From Cantharellus purpuraceus (lineage: Eukaryota > Basidiomycota > Agaricomycetes > Cantharellales > Hydnaceae), in NCBI GenBank assembly GCA_025174535.1, contig JALBUN010000017.1:372001-436000 (forward strand): 64,000 nucleotides of DNA, in the 5' to 3' direction. Of this stretch, positions 21,728 through 34,439 are shown one piece after another. Position numbers and translations under genes: made by a program. The stretch's first letter is position 1, and each line of letters begins with the position of its first letter. The notes under the pieces are model-generated. The model searched no databases and was not told the DNA's origin. It worked only from the letters and a program-made list of their open reading frames with translations.

Positions 21728-24403
21728 TCATGTGCTTGCACGAGCCAGCCGCACAAGACCGTGCAACCGTTCCATCCAAGCGTCGGCGTATAGGAAAGCG
21801 ACCAGGCCGCTGACAAAATCCCTACAATGTTGCGATGCAATCAGCTGCTGACGTGCCCTAATAAATATCTAATGCGTACCAACTCTGCACCAGTGAAGCG
21901 ATGGGATAATCTAACACAGGTGGAATGCTTGTGTTGATGAGCCACGGCCATCGATCTTCTGTGATGGCCTTGGGTGACGTAAGAGCTCGAAGACCCTCTG
22001 GGCCGCCTGGGAATAGTTACAGGAAAGGTGTCATATCAAGATAAGTTCTCGTACCAAAGCGGCCATATCCACTTGCATTCACCCCTCCGAACGGCAGGTC
22101 CTGACTATTGTTGGGTCAACAATAATCCAGCAAAAAATATATGAAAAAGACAAACTTCAACTGCAAAGAAATCAAGATCCAGACAACGATTAGACTCGCA
22201 ATTATGACGCACATAAAATACGCCAAAGTCATTAACTGCCACCATTCCACATTCTAGACGTCTCGCAACCTTGACGGCGAGACGTTGATCTGGGCCAAAG
22301 ACACTCGCGCCAAGACCATACCGCGTCCCATTGGCAATGTCAATCGCTTCTTGGATAGAGTCATATTTCATGACTAACGCAATAGGGGCGAACACTGATG
22401 TGTTAGAATGAATGAAGACAATAATTAGTGAGAACTTGATGTCAATTATTTGGATGTACACACGTTCTCGCTGTGCGATTTCCATTTGAGGCTCCACGCC
22501 GCCAATAACCGTGGCACCAAAATATGCGCCCTCTTTGAGATAGACATGTGTCCATCTCGTGCCACCACAGCATATTTCAGCTCCTTCGGCCTCGGCATCG
22601 CGAATCATGCGCTCGAGCTCGTCGAATCGCTCCTGAGAGATCATAGAGCCGCAGTCCACAGGTGCGATATAACCCTCGCTCGAAGGAGACAGCACAGAAC
22701 TGAAAAGATCATAAGAGAAACTGACATAACATAAACAGGTATACAGTGCTGCTCACCCAAGTCGTAGCTTCTGCGTTCGCGCAGTCAGTGTCCGCACAAG
22801 ATGTTCGTATTGCGACTCATGAACAATGAATCGCTCAATGCCGATACAGTTTTGTCCAACGTTTTGGCTATTGATGTAAGTGATGCTAATTAATGGTGAA
22901 GGAATGGACGTACAAAACGCCGCGCATCCATGTGGGTGCCCACTTTTCAATGTCAGTTTCTGGCAAGATGATGGCGGGGTCCTTTCCCCCCAATTCAAGC
23001 GTTACTGGGGTAAGATGGAGGGTGGCTGCCTGTGCGACCTAGAATTTACAAGCCTGTCATTACCTTGCAATGTGACACCATAAGATAGCACATTCACCTT
23101 GCGACCCACTTCTTCGGACCCAATGAAAGTAATATGTTTGATCCAGGGGCTCTCAGTAAGTGCAGATGCCTCTTCAGGCCAGCAGGCGACGAGCTGGGCC
23201 AGTACACTTGTCAGTGTTTTGCAAGGAATAAATGAAACAGAGTGCATGTGGACGATTGATACAATGTGTAAGATCTAGAGGATTTTGAGAGAAAGTCCCT
23301 ACCTGGACTAGCTCGGGGTCCCACCCACAGACACGCAGACAGGCTTTGACACCTCCGACGAACCACGTCGTTGACCAAACAACGTTCTCTGAACACTTGA
23401 CAACGATGGCGTTACCTGAAAATAGTGCAGCGAGAATGGGAGATAATGCATTGTGAAACGCTATACAAGCCATCTGTTAGCTTTACACGGTTAATCGCGT
23501 GGGAAGTAGTTATACGATAATTCCACGAGACAATGGCACACACAACGCCTAGCGGTTCATAATAAACCTTGGATGATTTGTGCATCAACACAAGAGGCGT
23601 ATGACGCTTCGATGGCCGCAGGGCACGTTCGCCGTGCTTGAGTAGCCACTCCATCTTGCTGCACGTCGTGATGATTTCGCCGAGTGCCGCATCAACCACT
23701 GCCACGAAATTATAAGAATTAGAGAAGCCATTTGCATTGCGGATGATCACTTGCTGGTCTTGCCCGTGTCTCGGCACGCGACGCGTGCACATACTCTTCT
23801 CCCCCGTGTCAAGAACATGACGTCGATTGTCAAGAGCAAGAAGGCGACTCACTCTCGATTCTCTACCACCCATTTCAGCAGACTCCGAACTAGCCGCCGC
23901 CTCTGACTCCAGTCACTCGTCCTCCATACCCGTTGCGCTCTGCCAGCATTTGTGATTTTCTCTGTGATCTCGAAAGCAGTGTCTGCAGGGACAGTGGCCA
24001 GGTGCAGGCCATTAGACGGGTCATAACACGTGATATATTTGCGTTCAGGGAAATGGACGGGTGGAAGTAAGCCTGGGTCGGCAATGTGGGACAAGAGGGA
24101 GGGGTTGGGAATCGGGATGGACTGCCACGCAGGATTGGCCGCCTGGTTTCCATGCACATCTGTTGATTAGATTGGTAGATACATATCAAAGGGAATATTG
24201 CTCACCTCGGGTTCGATCCACTCAAATTCAACTGCTCTATTCCGAATGGTCTCGTATCGTTTGAACATGATCCAGACACCAAAGGCGAAGAACGCGACCA
24301 CCACGTAGATTGCCGTCACCCCACTGTCTTCGATCTGGTCCTCATCATAATCGGAGAATACAGCGAGGATGACACGCAGAAGAGGGGATACCAGACAACT
24401 CAT
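21728..24403 (-). CDS. Membrane-anchored aldehyde dehydrogenase (MSC7-like), multi-exon
   Basis: An ALDH-superfamily protein oxidising aldehydes to acids with NAD(P). The minus-strand N-terminus MSCLVSPLLRVILAVF plus a transmembrane helix (VTAIYVVVAFFAFGVWIMF) suggests ER or other membrane anchoring, as in yeast Msc7. The ALDH core follows: CSKMEWLLKHGERALRP, VCAIVSWNY, a nucleotide-binding stretch SGNAIVVKCSENVVWST, HITFIGSEEVGRKV, the general-base ELGGKDPAIILPE equivalent near 22960-23000, and the catalytic cysteine in NVGQNCIGIERF near 22830-22860. Toward the C-terminus are EVFAPIALVMKY, GTRYGLGASVFG and MVAVNDFGVFY. About ten introns. The gene ends LYADAWMERLHGLVRLARAST at 21728. Confidence 0.85.
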
Positions 24404-24909
24404 TGCGCCAGAACACGTCCAAAGACTAGCCTGTTTCTAGTCTGCGCCTCGAACCCTTCAGCGATCCCGCGGTTTGGCTCCGCCCGCCTCAGGTGACCGA
24501 AACGCGTCGGTCACTCTGTGAACTTCAGTTAATTCAATAATGAACACATAAAGCCGCAGATTCACTCACATGCAGCTGTCCAACAAAACCATCGGCAACC
24601 TGAATCCCACATACTCACTAGGTCCTGCGTGTGCTGAAATCGTTTCGATGTTTTACAACCTTTAAGTTAAAGAGCTAATCCAACTTTTACGTCGCGGGCG
24701 ATACATTTCGGTATACGGCACCGTGCTTTTGCAAGGCGATATTTTCAGCAACACGGTGCACGTAAACTGCTATCCATGGGAATAAAGCCTCGATGCCGTC
24801 TCTACATAATTGGCGACAACTGAATGGTCCACCCTGGTCCTCAATCTCTGCCACAATGTAAAATGTATTGTACCGTATTGTATTGTAATGAGTGCACAAC
24901 CTCTCTTCA
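24404..24909. other. Intergenic region
   Basis: About 500 bases between the ALDH start and the myosin stop, both on the minus strand. I see no separate gene. Confidence 0.5.
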
Positions 24910-25687
24910 TCATTCCTCTGCTGTCCGCTGTGCCCGTTTCGCCAGCTTGAATAAACAAAAATAGTTATTAAGTGGCAATAACCAACGAGCAGAAACAAAC
25001 TCACCGCAGCCGCCAAATCCATCTGTCCGACTGCCATAGCAGGTTTCACAGACCGTGGAGGTGCAGATCCAGCTGCACTGGGATTTGGACGAGGCGCGGT
25101 CGGTATTGTGGGTTTTCCCGGTATCTTGGGTGCCCCTGGCTTAGCTGCCAGTGGAGGAGGCCCAGGCTTCGGCTTCGCGGCCATCGGAGGTGGCACTTTA
25201 GCCGCCCCTGCTGCTGATGATGATCGCGAGTTATCAGGGCTGGTAGCCGCATTCGAGGGTGTCATCGACTTCTTCCACGGCGTCGCAGATCCATTTGAAG
25301 GGACCATACCGGGAAACACCGATACGGGCTTAGCAGAAACATCTGCAATTAGAGAGGTGGGTTTAGGTGTGGGAGTTGAGGAAGCAGGCTTAGATACACT
25401 GGGCGGCGGTCGACGTCCAGCTGGTGGCGGAGGAGGCGCAGCTACAGCCTTGGGCTTGGGCGGGACGAGCTCGAGATAATTATGGGGCGCCCAGCCTTCT
25501 TCACCTCCTCGCTTAACCAGCCACCATCCTGAAAAGAATAAGCGACAAGTGATGCTGCGGCTTATTTCACATACCATTATCATCCTTTTCGACCAACTCG
25601 ACGAGATCATCCTTCTTTAACGACATCTCACCCTCCTGGCCTTCGAAGTCGAACTTGGCACGGTACATGTCCACTTCTGGTTCTGCA

Positions 25688-25719
<32 letters not shown>

Positions 25720-28700
25720 TGGCGGAACTGCTGCTCGACCAGGCGGTGGAGGCACATTCCGCGCACTACCAGAAGGCACCGCAGACGGTGCAGGCTTCGG
25801 TGTAGGAACGGGTTTTGGTGTCGCAACAACCGTAGATTTTCCCGGCAGAGGCTGAGCAACAGGCTTTGGCTTTGCAGAGGGTTTTGGCTTCTATGATCCT
25901 TGTCAAAATCGCAGACTTCCAAGCGAACGTTTTTCTTACTGAGTCTGATGGTCCTCCTTTCCGGAGTAGTTTGCCCTGTGTGATGGGACGTACGACACCC
26001 GGTTTCCGTTTCGCAGGTGGCCTGCTGACGCTATTAGGAGGTTCGCCAGATGAGACATGAATTGTATGGCTCTTGTACACGTCATCTCGGTTGATAGTTT
26101 CATCTTTCACAACCTTGATGACCGCCTTCTTATCCTTCTTCTTCGCATATTCGATTCTGTTATAATGACCGTTACACATACTCCAACAGAGAAAAACGAG
26201 GCAGCACGTACGTAGGTGCGATATGAAGCGATATACTTGCTTGAGTTAGCGTGAGAAGACTGGCGGCGAGCTCGGTCTTGAAATAACAGCTCAAAACGGG
26301 ATCACCCTCCTCTGATGCATTGATGTTTAATGCCAACCAGTCGTCTCGCATGTTGGACATGCTGATTGACTTGACCGTAACTAGAGGTATCTTGCGCTCA
26401 AGAACTGGTAGTGGATCGCTTTCTTTCGTGATCACCGCGATATGGACCGCCTTTTCCGTCTACGTACGAAATGCATTGTCAAAATGATCCCGAAGAAACA
26501 AGCTGGAAGGGTACTGACAACCACAATGAACCGCGGGCTTGGTTTACTTGACCGACCAAGTTTAGACACGAGTAACTGCCCACGAGCACTGAACCTCACT
26601 TCTTCTGCTATAAACATTAACTCCCTCAGCAAAGTACCTCCGGTACATAACACAATCAAGCACTCACATCCAATTACACAGGCAGTCTTCAGGCTCTCCC
26701 CGAAGGCTTCCTTATTCTTACCACCTACATCCAAATAATCCCCTGCAAAACGCCTATAGCTCAACAAGCTAAAGCGACGCCGCTCCTTCCGACTTGCAAG
26801 GATCTGGTGCCCGTAATCCCGCACTTGGGCATAAACAATCGCCTCCTTGTTATTCTTCCAGAAACGTTGGATACGCATTGCACATTCGTTCTTATATCGA
26901 AGATAATTGCGGAATGCACGTTGAATCCGCTTGGCCATGTTGTGCCAATAGCGATCCCGCATGGTTTCAAGAGCAAATAGCTAGTCACAGAAAGTATAGA
27001 TAAGAGGAGCTCGAAATCAAACAAGAGTGACGGTAGCTCACCGTCTCAGGGTTCTTGATGAACGCCTTGGTGACGCCCATCTGCCATTGATCCTTTGCAA
27101 TCCCCGTATCCTTCAGGATGCGTTCGCATCCCGACTGCGCATCACCCTGCCAGATATACTCACCCGCATATGACGTCGCGGGTGATAGCAGATAGAAACT
27201 GTAGGTACCGTCCTTAGTCAAGAATAGAAAGGGCTCATGAAACCAAACGCACCGCTCAACCATCTTCTCAAAGGTATTCCTGTATGCAAATCCAGCACGC
27301 CGTACCCGGATATTCTCCTGCAGTCCTAGATATTTAATTTGGTGCAAAATTGCTTTGGTATCGTATTCAGAAGAGCTGCGGTTCTGATTTGGCTTGATTG
27401 TCCGGATATACGAGGGTTGAGCACGCATGAGATTATCCACCAGCGCACTTGCGGAAGACTGTAAGACACGAACGCCGTTGATGGTAGAATATACGCAGTG
27501 AGGCATTCACATACTTTGATCTTATCACCTGCAGTCGGTGGCCGTTTCTTACTGTTCGGATCTGGTCGATCCGGGAACAGCCCCTGAAGGAAGGTGTTTG
27601 AACTGCCTGAAACGAGATCCAGGAGGTCCTTAATAAGCGCGTCCTTGTTCTTATCCGTCATTCCTGGAACGTCGTACATGACATCGCCAGCGTAATGCCG
27701 CACAAGGAATTGACCACCGCGACCATCGAAGTGAGGATTCGCAGACAGAGCAGATAGGCGCTGCACAAAGCTATTGTCTGCCGCAGTTGGATCGGCATGG
27801 GCTGTGGCACAGGCATCATTAAGAGCAGCAAAGATTCCAGGAGGTCGTCGTTCCTCTATAAGGTCGCATACAATCTAGCAATGCAAAACGTCTGCCATGT
27901 GCATGTAATTCTGCAAGAGTTCATTGCGATCTCACCTTGTTGTTGAAGTAATTAATTGGTGTCCACTTGATCTTTTCCCGGACGTATTCTTCCTGCTCCG
28001 TTTTGAGAGTGAGTTCAATAAATATCTGCTGTAGCTTCTCGTTGACGTAGTTAATACAGAGCTGCTCAAAGCTGTTATTCTGGAAGAGGTCAGCTGCATT
28101 AGGCGGGAGGCGAGAACTTGGAAATCACCTCGAAGATCTGAAAATAGGCATACAAGTGAGCAATCATTGTTAAAGGCAACGGTCATCACGCTACCTCAAA
28201 CCCGAAGATGTCTGAACGCATAAAGAACCGCACGTATATCCTTTGATCAGTTAAGACTGGATGATAAAAGGTTCAGCCAACGCACCCTGCAGCCAGAGGG
28301 AACTGTCAGAACTAGGATGTAAATACCATCAATCAGGGTATGCACGTACTAATATGCCGATCAACCGTGCATGTGCCTGCCGCGGTTTCATGCTCACATT
28401 GATACGGGACACAATCCACTCAAATAGGTTGTTGTATATTGCCTTAGAAAGGGCATCTCTCCCCGAGCCGGCTTGCGCTGGGTTCAAGGGGACTTCGTAA
28501 ACGGAACCTAATCAAGTGTTTAAATCAACACCAACGTCAAAGAGACATAAAATTCACCTCGCCGCCCCCCGCGCTGTGTCTCCACCACCTTGCTAACCAT
28601 CACCTTCTCAACCTGGGTAGCATCGACTTCCAAAAGATATGCCACGAATTCAGTGACAGACGTGTCTACAATCTGTGTGGAATATTGGTACATGTTACTT

Positions 28701-29966
28701 GCTAGTACAAAAGCCTTTTCGAGAAATACCTGAGCATTTCCATCTTCCTTCTCATTAAACTGCACGTTGCCTAACCAAAGGATCCCAGCAAGCATGCGGA
28801 AAATCTGGGTCTGCTCCTCTGCAGAGAGACCGATGATCTGCATGGCTTTCTATAGCGAAAGATGGTCTGCACCATGGATGTACGGCATCCAGAATAGGGC
28901 TTACGATTGTCTCCGAGAAGTCTGAAATGTCATCAATTCCGGCGACTTCAAGACAATCACTCCTACTTGTGTAAGCATATGCTTCTGGTCCTTGGATGCC
29001 GAATGACTCTGCGAGAAGTGAAACATGAGCTGGCCGAGAAAATAAGAGCACAAGCCACTGACCGCGTTGCTCGTCCGAGGCGCCTTTTGTGAATTGGTAA
29101 AACACGTGAAAGTCACGCTCATTCTCTATCTGACCCACAACTCGCCCCTTTTCTAACAGGTAGTTTGTGATCTGTGCTCCCACAGGCTCACCCTGTTCGT
29201 TAAACATAATTTCGAGGTATTTCCCGTGTCGACTAGAATTGTTATTTCGCAAGGTCTTCGCACACCCAAAGCTCTCGAGAAGGGGGTTCGTTGCAAGAAC
29301 CATGTCCTTTATTTGCTGGATATCACCTTCACCGGCACCCTCTCCAGATACAGCAGCAATGTATTGCATGATACGCTTCGCTGCCTCGGTCTTCCCCGCA
29401 CCAGATTCTCCGGAAATAATGACGCATTGATTCTCGTGGTAGGCTTGCATGTTGTAATATGCAGATTCTGCGATGGCAAAGACGTGCGGAGGCATCTCGA
29501 GCCTGTTCTTACCACGGTACGTGCGCAGCACGGCGTCGGTATAGATTCCGAGGTCTGACATCAGCTTAGCAGGAAGCGATAAGACGACAAAGGAAATTAC
29601 AAACCTCTGAATGGATTCACAGATATGAGAACGGACCCAATGTAGGTATAAATCTCCCCATTTGTCCATCGCTTCTGTAAGTTGTCATTGACACTTTCAT
29701 TGGATATCGTGGTAAGCAGAGTCATGTCTGACACTCCAACTTGCTTCTTCTTGAAGCCTTCTTTCCAGTCGGCCTAGAAATGAGTTTAGAAGCCTTCCGA
29801 GTGCTGCAGGGCACAAGAGAACTAAGCACTTTTGCTACTTTCGCGTTTCCTCCAGCACCCTTCTTAGCAGGAGCGGCAGCCTTCTTGCCCGCCTTTTTGG
29901 AGGGCGCCTGCAAGTGATGAAACATTCAGCGAGGAGACAAACCACGAGCATAATGCAACTGACCAT
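24910..29966 (-). CDS. MYO1: Class I myosin (Myo1/MyoA type), multi-exon with ATG-only first exon
   Basis: An actin-based motor at cortical actin patches driving endocytosis and polarised growth. The first exon is only the ATG (29964-29966), followed by a GTCAGT donor; exon 2 starts near 29910 with [17 protein letters not shown]. The motor head shows [20 protein letters not shown] (P-loop), [13 protein letters not shown] (switch I) and ISDFSETI. The TEDS-rule serine in [16 protein letters not shown] is just after an intron near 28508. The neck has IQ-type [20 protein letters not shown] and [13 protein letters not shown] near 26850-26950. A TH1 domain follows, then an SH3 domain ([19 protein letters not shown] near 25600-25680). 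The tail is long and Pro/Ala-rich with poly-Pro runs and ends [17 protein letters not shown]. The final exon is tiny (24910-24953). More than fifteen introns. Confidence 0.9.
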
Positions 29967-30783
29967 TGTGCTGTATGGAGGTGAGGTAGTTGGGTGCAAG
30001 GTAGCGAGTATGCAGTGCCGCAGCGTGCCGTGCAAGGCCGTGCTTTCGGGCACAGTCGGTGATTTCGACTCCGACAGGCACATATATATGGGCGAGCTGC
30101 TCGCATTGCCTTTTTTCTCTTCAACGCTCTCCAGTCAAATTACAGACCGTCTCTTTTTCGACGCTGGCCTGTGCCAAAGCAGAGCGGGGATTGACAAGAC
30201 GGACGTCTCAGTGCCCATTCTTCGTTCATCGCGCTATTCGACGTGCAGGCGCAGGGCCGGGGGTTTCGTACATGCCTCATGTTATCAAAAAGTTTAACCT
30301 ATAAAGCTTGCCTTCTCGATGCTCATTCAAAGATCTTTAATCCATCTACAGTGAGAATTGCATGAACTCTTGTCTAAGTGCTCGAGTCTAGCAATACATT
30401 ACACGGCTTTCCCGTCTTCCCAATATACAGTCAGTCAACCACAGCCAGTTGTGGCCCTTTGCAAGCTGCGCACCACTTGGAGTGATGATACACAGGTGAC
30501 AGGGAGCCCTCTACGTCCCGCACGGAGAAACAAATAAACTCACGCCAAGAAGTCTAAACACTCAAACCACGACTACAAGCACGGTTAATAGGCCTGGGAA
30601 TTTTCATAACCAGATGCACTCTTGAGCTTGAGGGACCGACCAGCCATCCCCCTAAACTCTCACAGTTCACAAATCAGACAGCTCGTAGCAATTAACTCCC
30701 CGTCACAGGCTAATATCGTCGAGTACTCTAACCACACACACACCCTCCCACACAAGGACTCATCAACGCATCCTAGACTAAAC
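29967..30783. other. Intergenic region upstream of myosin gene
   Basis: About 800 bases holding the myosin promoter and the hydrophobin 3' flank. No additional gene is supported; the open frames of 80-130 residues here have no recognisable features. Confidence 0.45.
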
Positions 30784-31226
30784 CTAAAGGATAATGGGCG
30801 AGCACTGAACATTGACCAGACTGTTTTCCCCAGAGGACTGGCAGCAGACAGGGTCTTGGCCACTGATGAAAATGGAATCAACACCTGATGACCCAAAAGA
30901 ACCACAAAAACCTTACCACTTGACATCCCCAGCTGCAAGAGCAGTGATGGGATCGCAAAGCAGGCCCACGGTAGCATCCACAGCGCTCACGACAACACCA
31001 AGGTGGGTAGCAACAGCAATGACCTTGGAATCGTTGAACTGACCGACGACACTGCAGCACTGTGCAGTGCCAAAGGTGCTGCATTGTTCAACGGTGACCC
31101 TTCACAACATTAGACTCAACAAGCGGGAAATAGCCTCAAAAGACCACCAAATACTCACTGGCTAGTGGGTACAGCAGCCGCCAGGACAGCCAAAGCGGAG
31201 AGAGCGACGATCATCTTGGCGAACAT
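30784..31226 (-). CDS. Class I hydrophobin, three exons
   Basis: A small secreted amphipathic protein that self-assembles on hyphal and spore surfaces. Exons are 31159-31226, 30917-31099 and 30784-30862, with introns of 59 and 54 nt. The product is about 109 residues. A signal peptide MFAKMIVALSALAVLAAAVP is followed by all eight cysteines in the hydrophobin order: C in VEQC, CC in AQCC, C in LLCDPITALA, C split across intron 2 (VKC), CC in PVCC five residues later, and the last C in LVNVQCSPIIL before the stop. C5-X5-CC spacing appears only when the third exon starts at 30862, which fixes that acceptor. A TATA box lies about 100 bp upstream. Confidence 0.93.
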
Positions 31227-31327
31227 GTTGGTTGGAAAAAGTGTGTGTGAAGTCAAAGAATGTAAGGGATGATAAATGTTCAAGTGGGTTGTTGGAACTG
31301 GGAGACAGCAATCGTTTGAAAGGCGGG

Positions 31328-31334
31328 TTATATA
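31328..31334 (-). promoter_or_regulatory. TATA box of the hydrophobin gene
   Basis: Minus-strand TATATAA about 102 bases upstream of the start codon, followed by a pyrimidine/AC-rich leader, a layout typical of strongly expressed fungal hydrophobin genes. Confidence 0.6.
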
Positions 31335-32097
31335 GTTGGTGAGTGGGTCTGTGCACAGCACAGGTCGCTTGGTGAGGCCCTTCACCCCTGCGGAAATTCG
31401 CGGTAGCGAACCGCGTGTTAAATAAACTCGCGCCCCAATCCCGAGGCTTTTCTGCACCAAACAATAACAGGCAGCGACGGAACATGTGGTCGATTAAAGT
31501 TGTTGACTAATAACTCCGTTCCATTTTAAAACAGTGATGCGAAGGGAGGGCACAAGAGCGCGGTCGAAAGGGTGCGCATTTGATGTTTTTAACAAATACT
31601 CATATAGATGGAAAGGTCTGCAAATGGCAGTTCTAGCAGAATTGCTGTCTGAATGAAGGGTACATAGCACAGGGAAGGCTGCGCGGCCGAAATCGCCATC
31701 ATGAAGCACTTGGAGCACACTCTCAATGAAATGAGCAGTACTTATCCAGTAATTATACATTCCTAGATACAACGGCGGCCCCGCAAACCCGCGGGAGGCG
31801 CAGGTTGCTCGATTGAAAACCGTCTTAGTGATCACGATTTGTTGAAAAGAAGGCAGTGAGCTTGTCCTCAGTGATGGTGAAATAGCTTTAGGAGGTCCAT
31901 CAATGCCCTGGGCGAGTCTTTCATAACAGCAGCGCGCTATAGTAATCGCCTCAATCGGTTGTTGGGAGACTCAAGATCACGTCTCACCAGAATTCACTAG
32001 GCACACATAATTTTGATGAAACGGTTCCTCGAGGACATACAGTAACACGGGTATCTACAATTATCTCAACCATGATATCCCAACTCCTTACAGTCAC
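31335..32097. other. Intergenic region
   Basis: Between the hydrophobin promoter and the RNase T2 stop. A 113-residue minus-strand open frame (31494-31835) has no features supporting a gene. Confidence 0.45.
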
Positions 32098-34272
32098 CTA
32101 AACAGCGTGAAAGACCAAAGAAAATACATTGGGCTTGGAAGAGCCAGTGAAGATGGGAATCTGAGTAGTGCCGCTAGGAATTGAGTCGGCCGAAAAGGCA
32201 GACGAGCCACCGAACGTGAGAAGAAGGTTGCTGCCAGAGGTCGTCTGTTATAGTCAACACCATATGAGCCCCAGTTTACACCAGAAGTATATTGATCTTG
32301 TTCTATCACTCACCGAGCTGAAGGTCGATGCAGTCACGCTGCTTCCGCACTGGAACTGACCCCCTGAAACGCCACAGGCTCCCTTACTTGTGCTAAGCGT
32401 GAACCCAGACCCAGAAGGCGTTGACGTGAAGGTGGCAGGAGTCTGCACAGACCAAGTTCCTGAGGTAAGCACACCTCCTTGTGAAGTGCCAGTAGACATC
32501 AGTGCAGATAGTGTCGCTTTGGCAGGTACTGAGCCAGGAGCCTAGAAGAAATGGTCATCCTAGAGTGAGTTTTATCTAATTATTGAAATACGCACGCCAG
32601 TGGGAACCCCGCCCTAAGATGAATCATACAACTTTGGTCGGTTGAAAGGAACCTAACTCAACTAAACGACTCACTGAGCTAGTAGAAGTTGAACTAGTAG
32701 AGGTCGGTCTAATGGAGGTGGTAGTGCCGGATCCAGATTTCGGCGGGTATGTAAGTCCACTGGACGCGCAAGTGCCCGCTATAGGAGCATCTTTGAACCT
32801 CTGTGAGACTCTTCAACCATAACTTCCAGAAGCAAGCCAACGTACTAATAGGGATAAAAGTGCCGTCGATCATACTGCCCTGGAGATTGAAGTACCAGCT
32901 GATTTGGTTGATAGCCGAGCCTTGGCAGTTAAGTGCAGGTATAAATCCCTAGTCATTGCAAACAGAGAAAACGAAGTCACAAAGGAATTCACGAAGCCGG
33001 GCAGAAAGTGACCAGAAGGTGACAAATGAGAAGACAGGTTGTCAGAAACGAGTTGCAATCATTCTCGAAATTTGAACATACAGATGCATTCTTCAGGGCG
33101 CTCGTGAGCTCATTGAGAGTGAAAGTCCTGGTCGAAGAAGGCGTGATGCCACCTTGGGCGAGGAAATCGAAAGTAGGAAGCGACTTAAGATTAACACTTG
33201 TTAGTCCTTCAATAGATACCAAATTATCAATGTACCTTGAAGAGCTTCTCAACAGTGAGGAAGAAATCTACTGCCTGCGGGAAATGAACGGGGATCTGTG
33301 TCGAGTTGGGACTTACTTACATCTGTGCCTTTCGCAGAGCCTGGCGGAAGACACTGCAGTTGGAGGGTACTAGGAAGGCCCGACAGAAGATCGATTTTTA
33401 GTCAGATTTCAGTCAAAGAGGACAGAGTCGCACCTGTAACATGTTCCGTGTGTCGCCCACTCATGCTGATTACAAGCAATCAGCTAAAACAGCAACTCAA
33501 GGCGTCGTTCAAAACACACCTCCCAGAATTGCTCATTTTGCCCATTGATATCAACCCAGAACTAAGTTGTCCAATGATCCTCCTGACAGAATGTGTTGAA
33601 AAACATGTACGCACGGTATTCATGAAATTTAGCAGCTCAGTCTGGCCAGCGTTCTGGATGATCTATAGCACAGAAATTGCTTAAACGTTATGTTGGGACG
33701 GCCTTAACACCCAAAAACTCACAGACGTCATACCAGTGTAATCTCGAGATGGATCACAGTTCTCGGAGAAGGATCCATCGCAGCTGATTTGTGCTCTTAA
33801 CTCTTGCAGCATTAACGGTGTATCGCAAAACTTACTGATCCGGAAAAAGCCCTGATGCATTCGATGAGTTACCGTTCAATCATGCTTACACATGACGAAG
33901 TTACCATGAACAGTCCAGGAAGTTGGGAGGTTCACTCCAGGGCCTGACGTGTCCCAGAACTGATGCAAATACAGTTGGGAAAGAATGACATAAGAAGTCC
34001 AATATAGGTGTACCTGTGTTTGCAACAATAGCCCCTGGTGTGGTGGACCACAGATTCAGATGTAATAGCAGGGGACGGGACAGTGTACTCACGCCGGGCG
34101 ACTCAAAGCAACATAGATTGGCCTGCGTAGTAGTGTTGTGGCATGACGTTTGCCCTCCTGCTGGGCATCCGGACGTAGCGCGTGGAAACAATTGCGTGGA
34201 AAAGACGTCAAATCCGCCAGCGTTCGCAATTCCAAGGAACGACAGCACGGAGACGGTCCAGGAGGAAAGCAT
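32098..34272 (-). CDS. Secreted ribonuclease T2 with C-terminal extension, multi-exon
   Basis: An acid endoribonuclease of the RNase T2 family, predicted to be secreted. The signal peptide MLSSWTVSVLSFLGIANA starts at 34272. An in-frame ATG 30 bases upstream (34302) lies almost on the TATA box and is probably not transcribed. Cysteine-rich CPAGGQTSCHNTTTQANLCC follows. The first active-site motif WTVHGLFPD is split by introns near 33840-33925; it has Phe where LWP is usual. The sequence CDGSFSENCDPSRDYTG comes next, then the second motif HEWATHGTC near 33440-33470, with the family-conserved Glu and both His. After the catalytic domain come AINQISWYFNLQGSMIDGTF, a Ser/Thr-rich linker and a C-terminal domain ending SSKPNVFSLVFHAV, as in fungal T2 enzymes with a binding-type tail. 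About ten introns. Confidence 0.87.
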
Positions 34273-34312
34273 CGCTGTCAAGGGTTCAAAGGGAAGAACC
34301 ATGTTCGCAGAC

Positions 34313-34324
34313 TATTATATATAC
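34313..34324 (-). promoter_or_regulatory. TATA box of the RNase T2 gene
   Basis: Minus-strand TATATATAATAG ends about 40 bases upstream of the ATG at 34272 and only about 10 bases upstream of the ATG at 34302. Usual TATA-to-start spacing therefore favours the downstream ATG. Confidence 0.5.
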
Positions 34325-34439
34325 AGGCAGTGTGTCTCTTTCTCCAGTGCTGACGGGCAAGAATCACAGACGTCAAAGGCGAGCATGTGCATACCCTGAT
34401 GTTGATTATGAGGATATCCCTATTAGGACATGCTGACTC

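Noticed and set aside
25108..25479. Open frame of 123 residues on the plus strand, glycine-rich
   Set aside because: Antisense shadow of the Pro/Ala-rich myosin tail; composition is the complement of proline codons.
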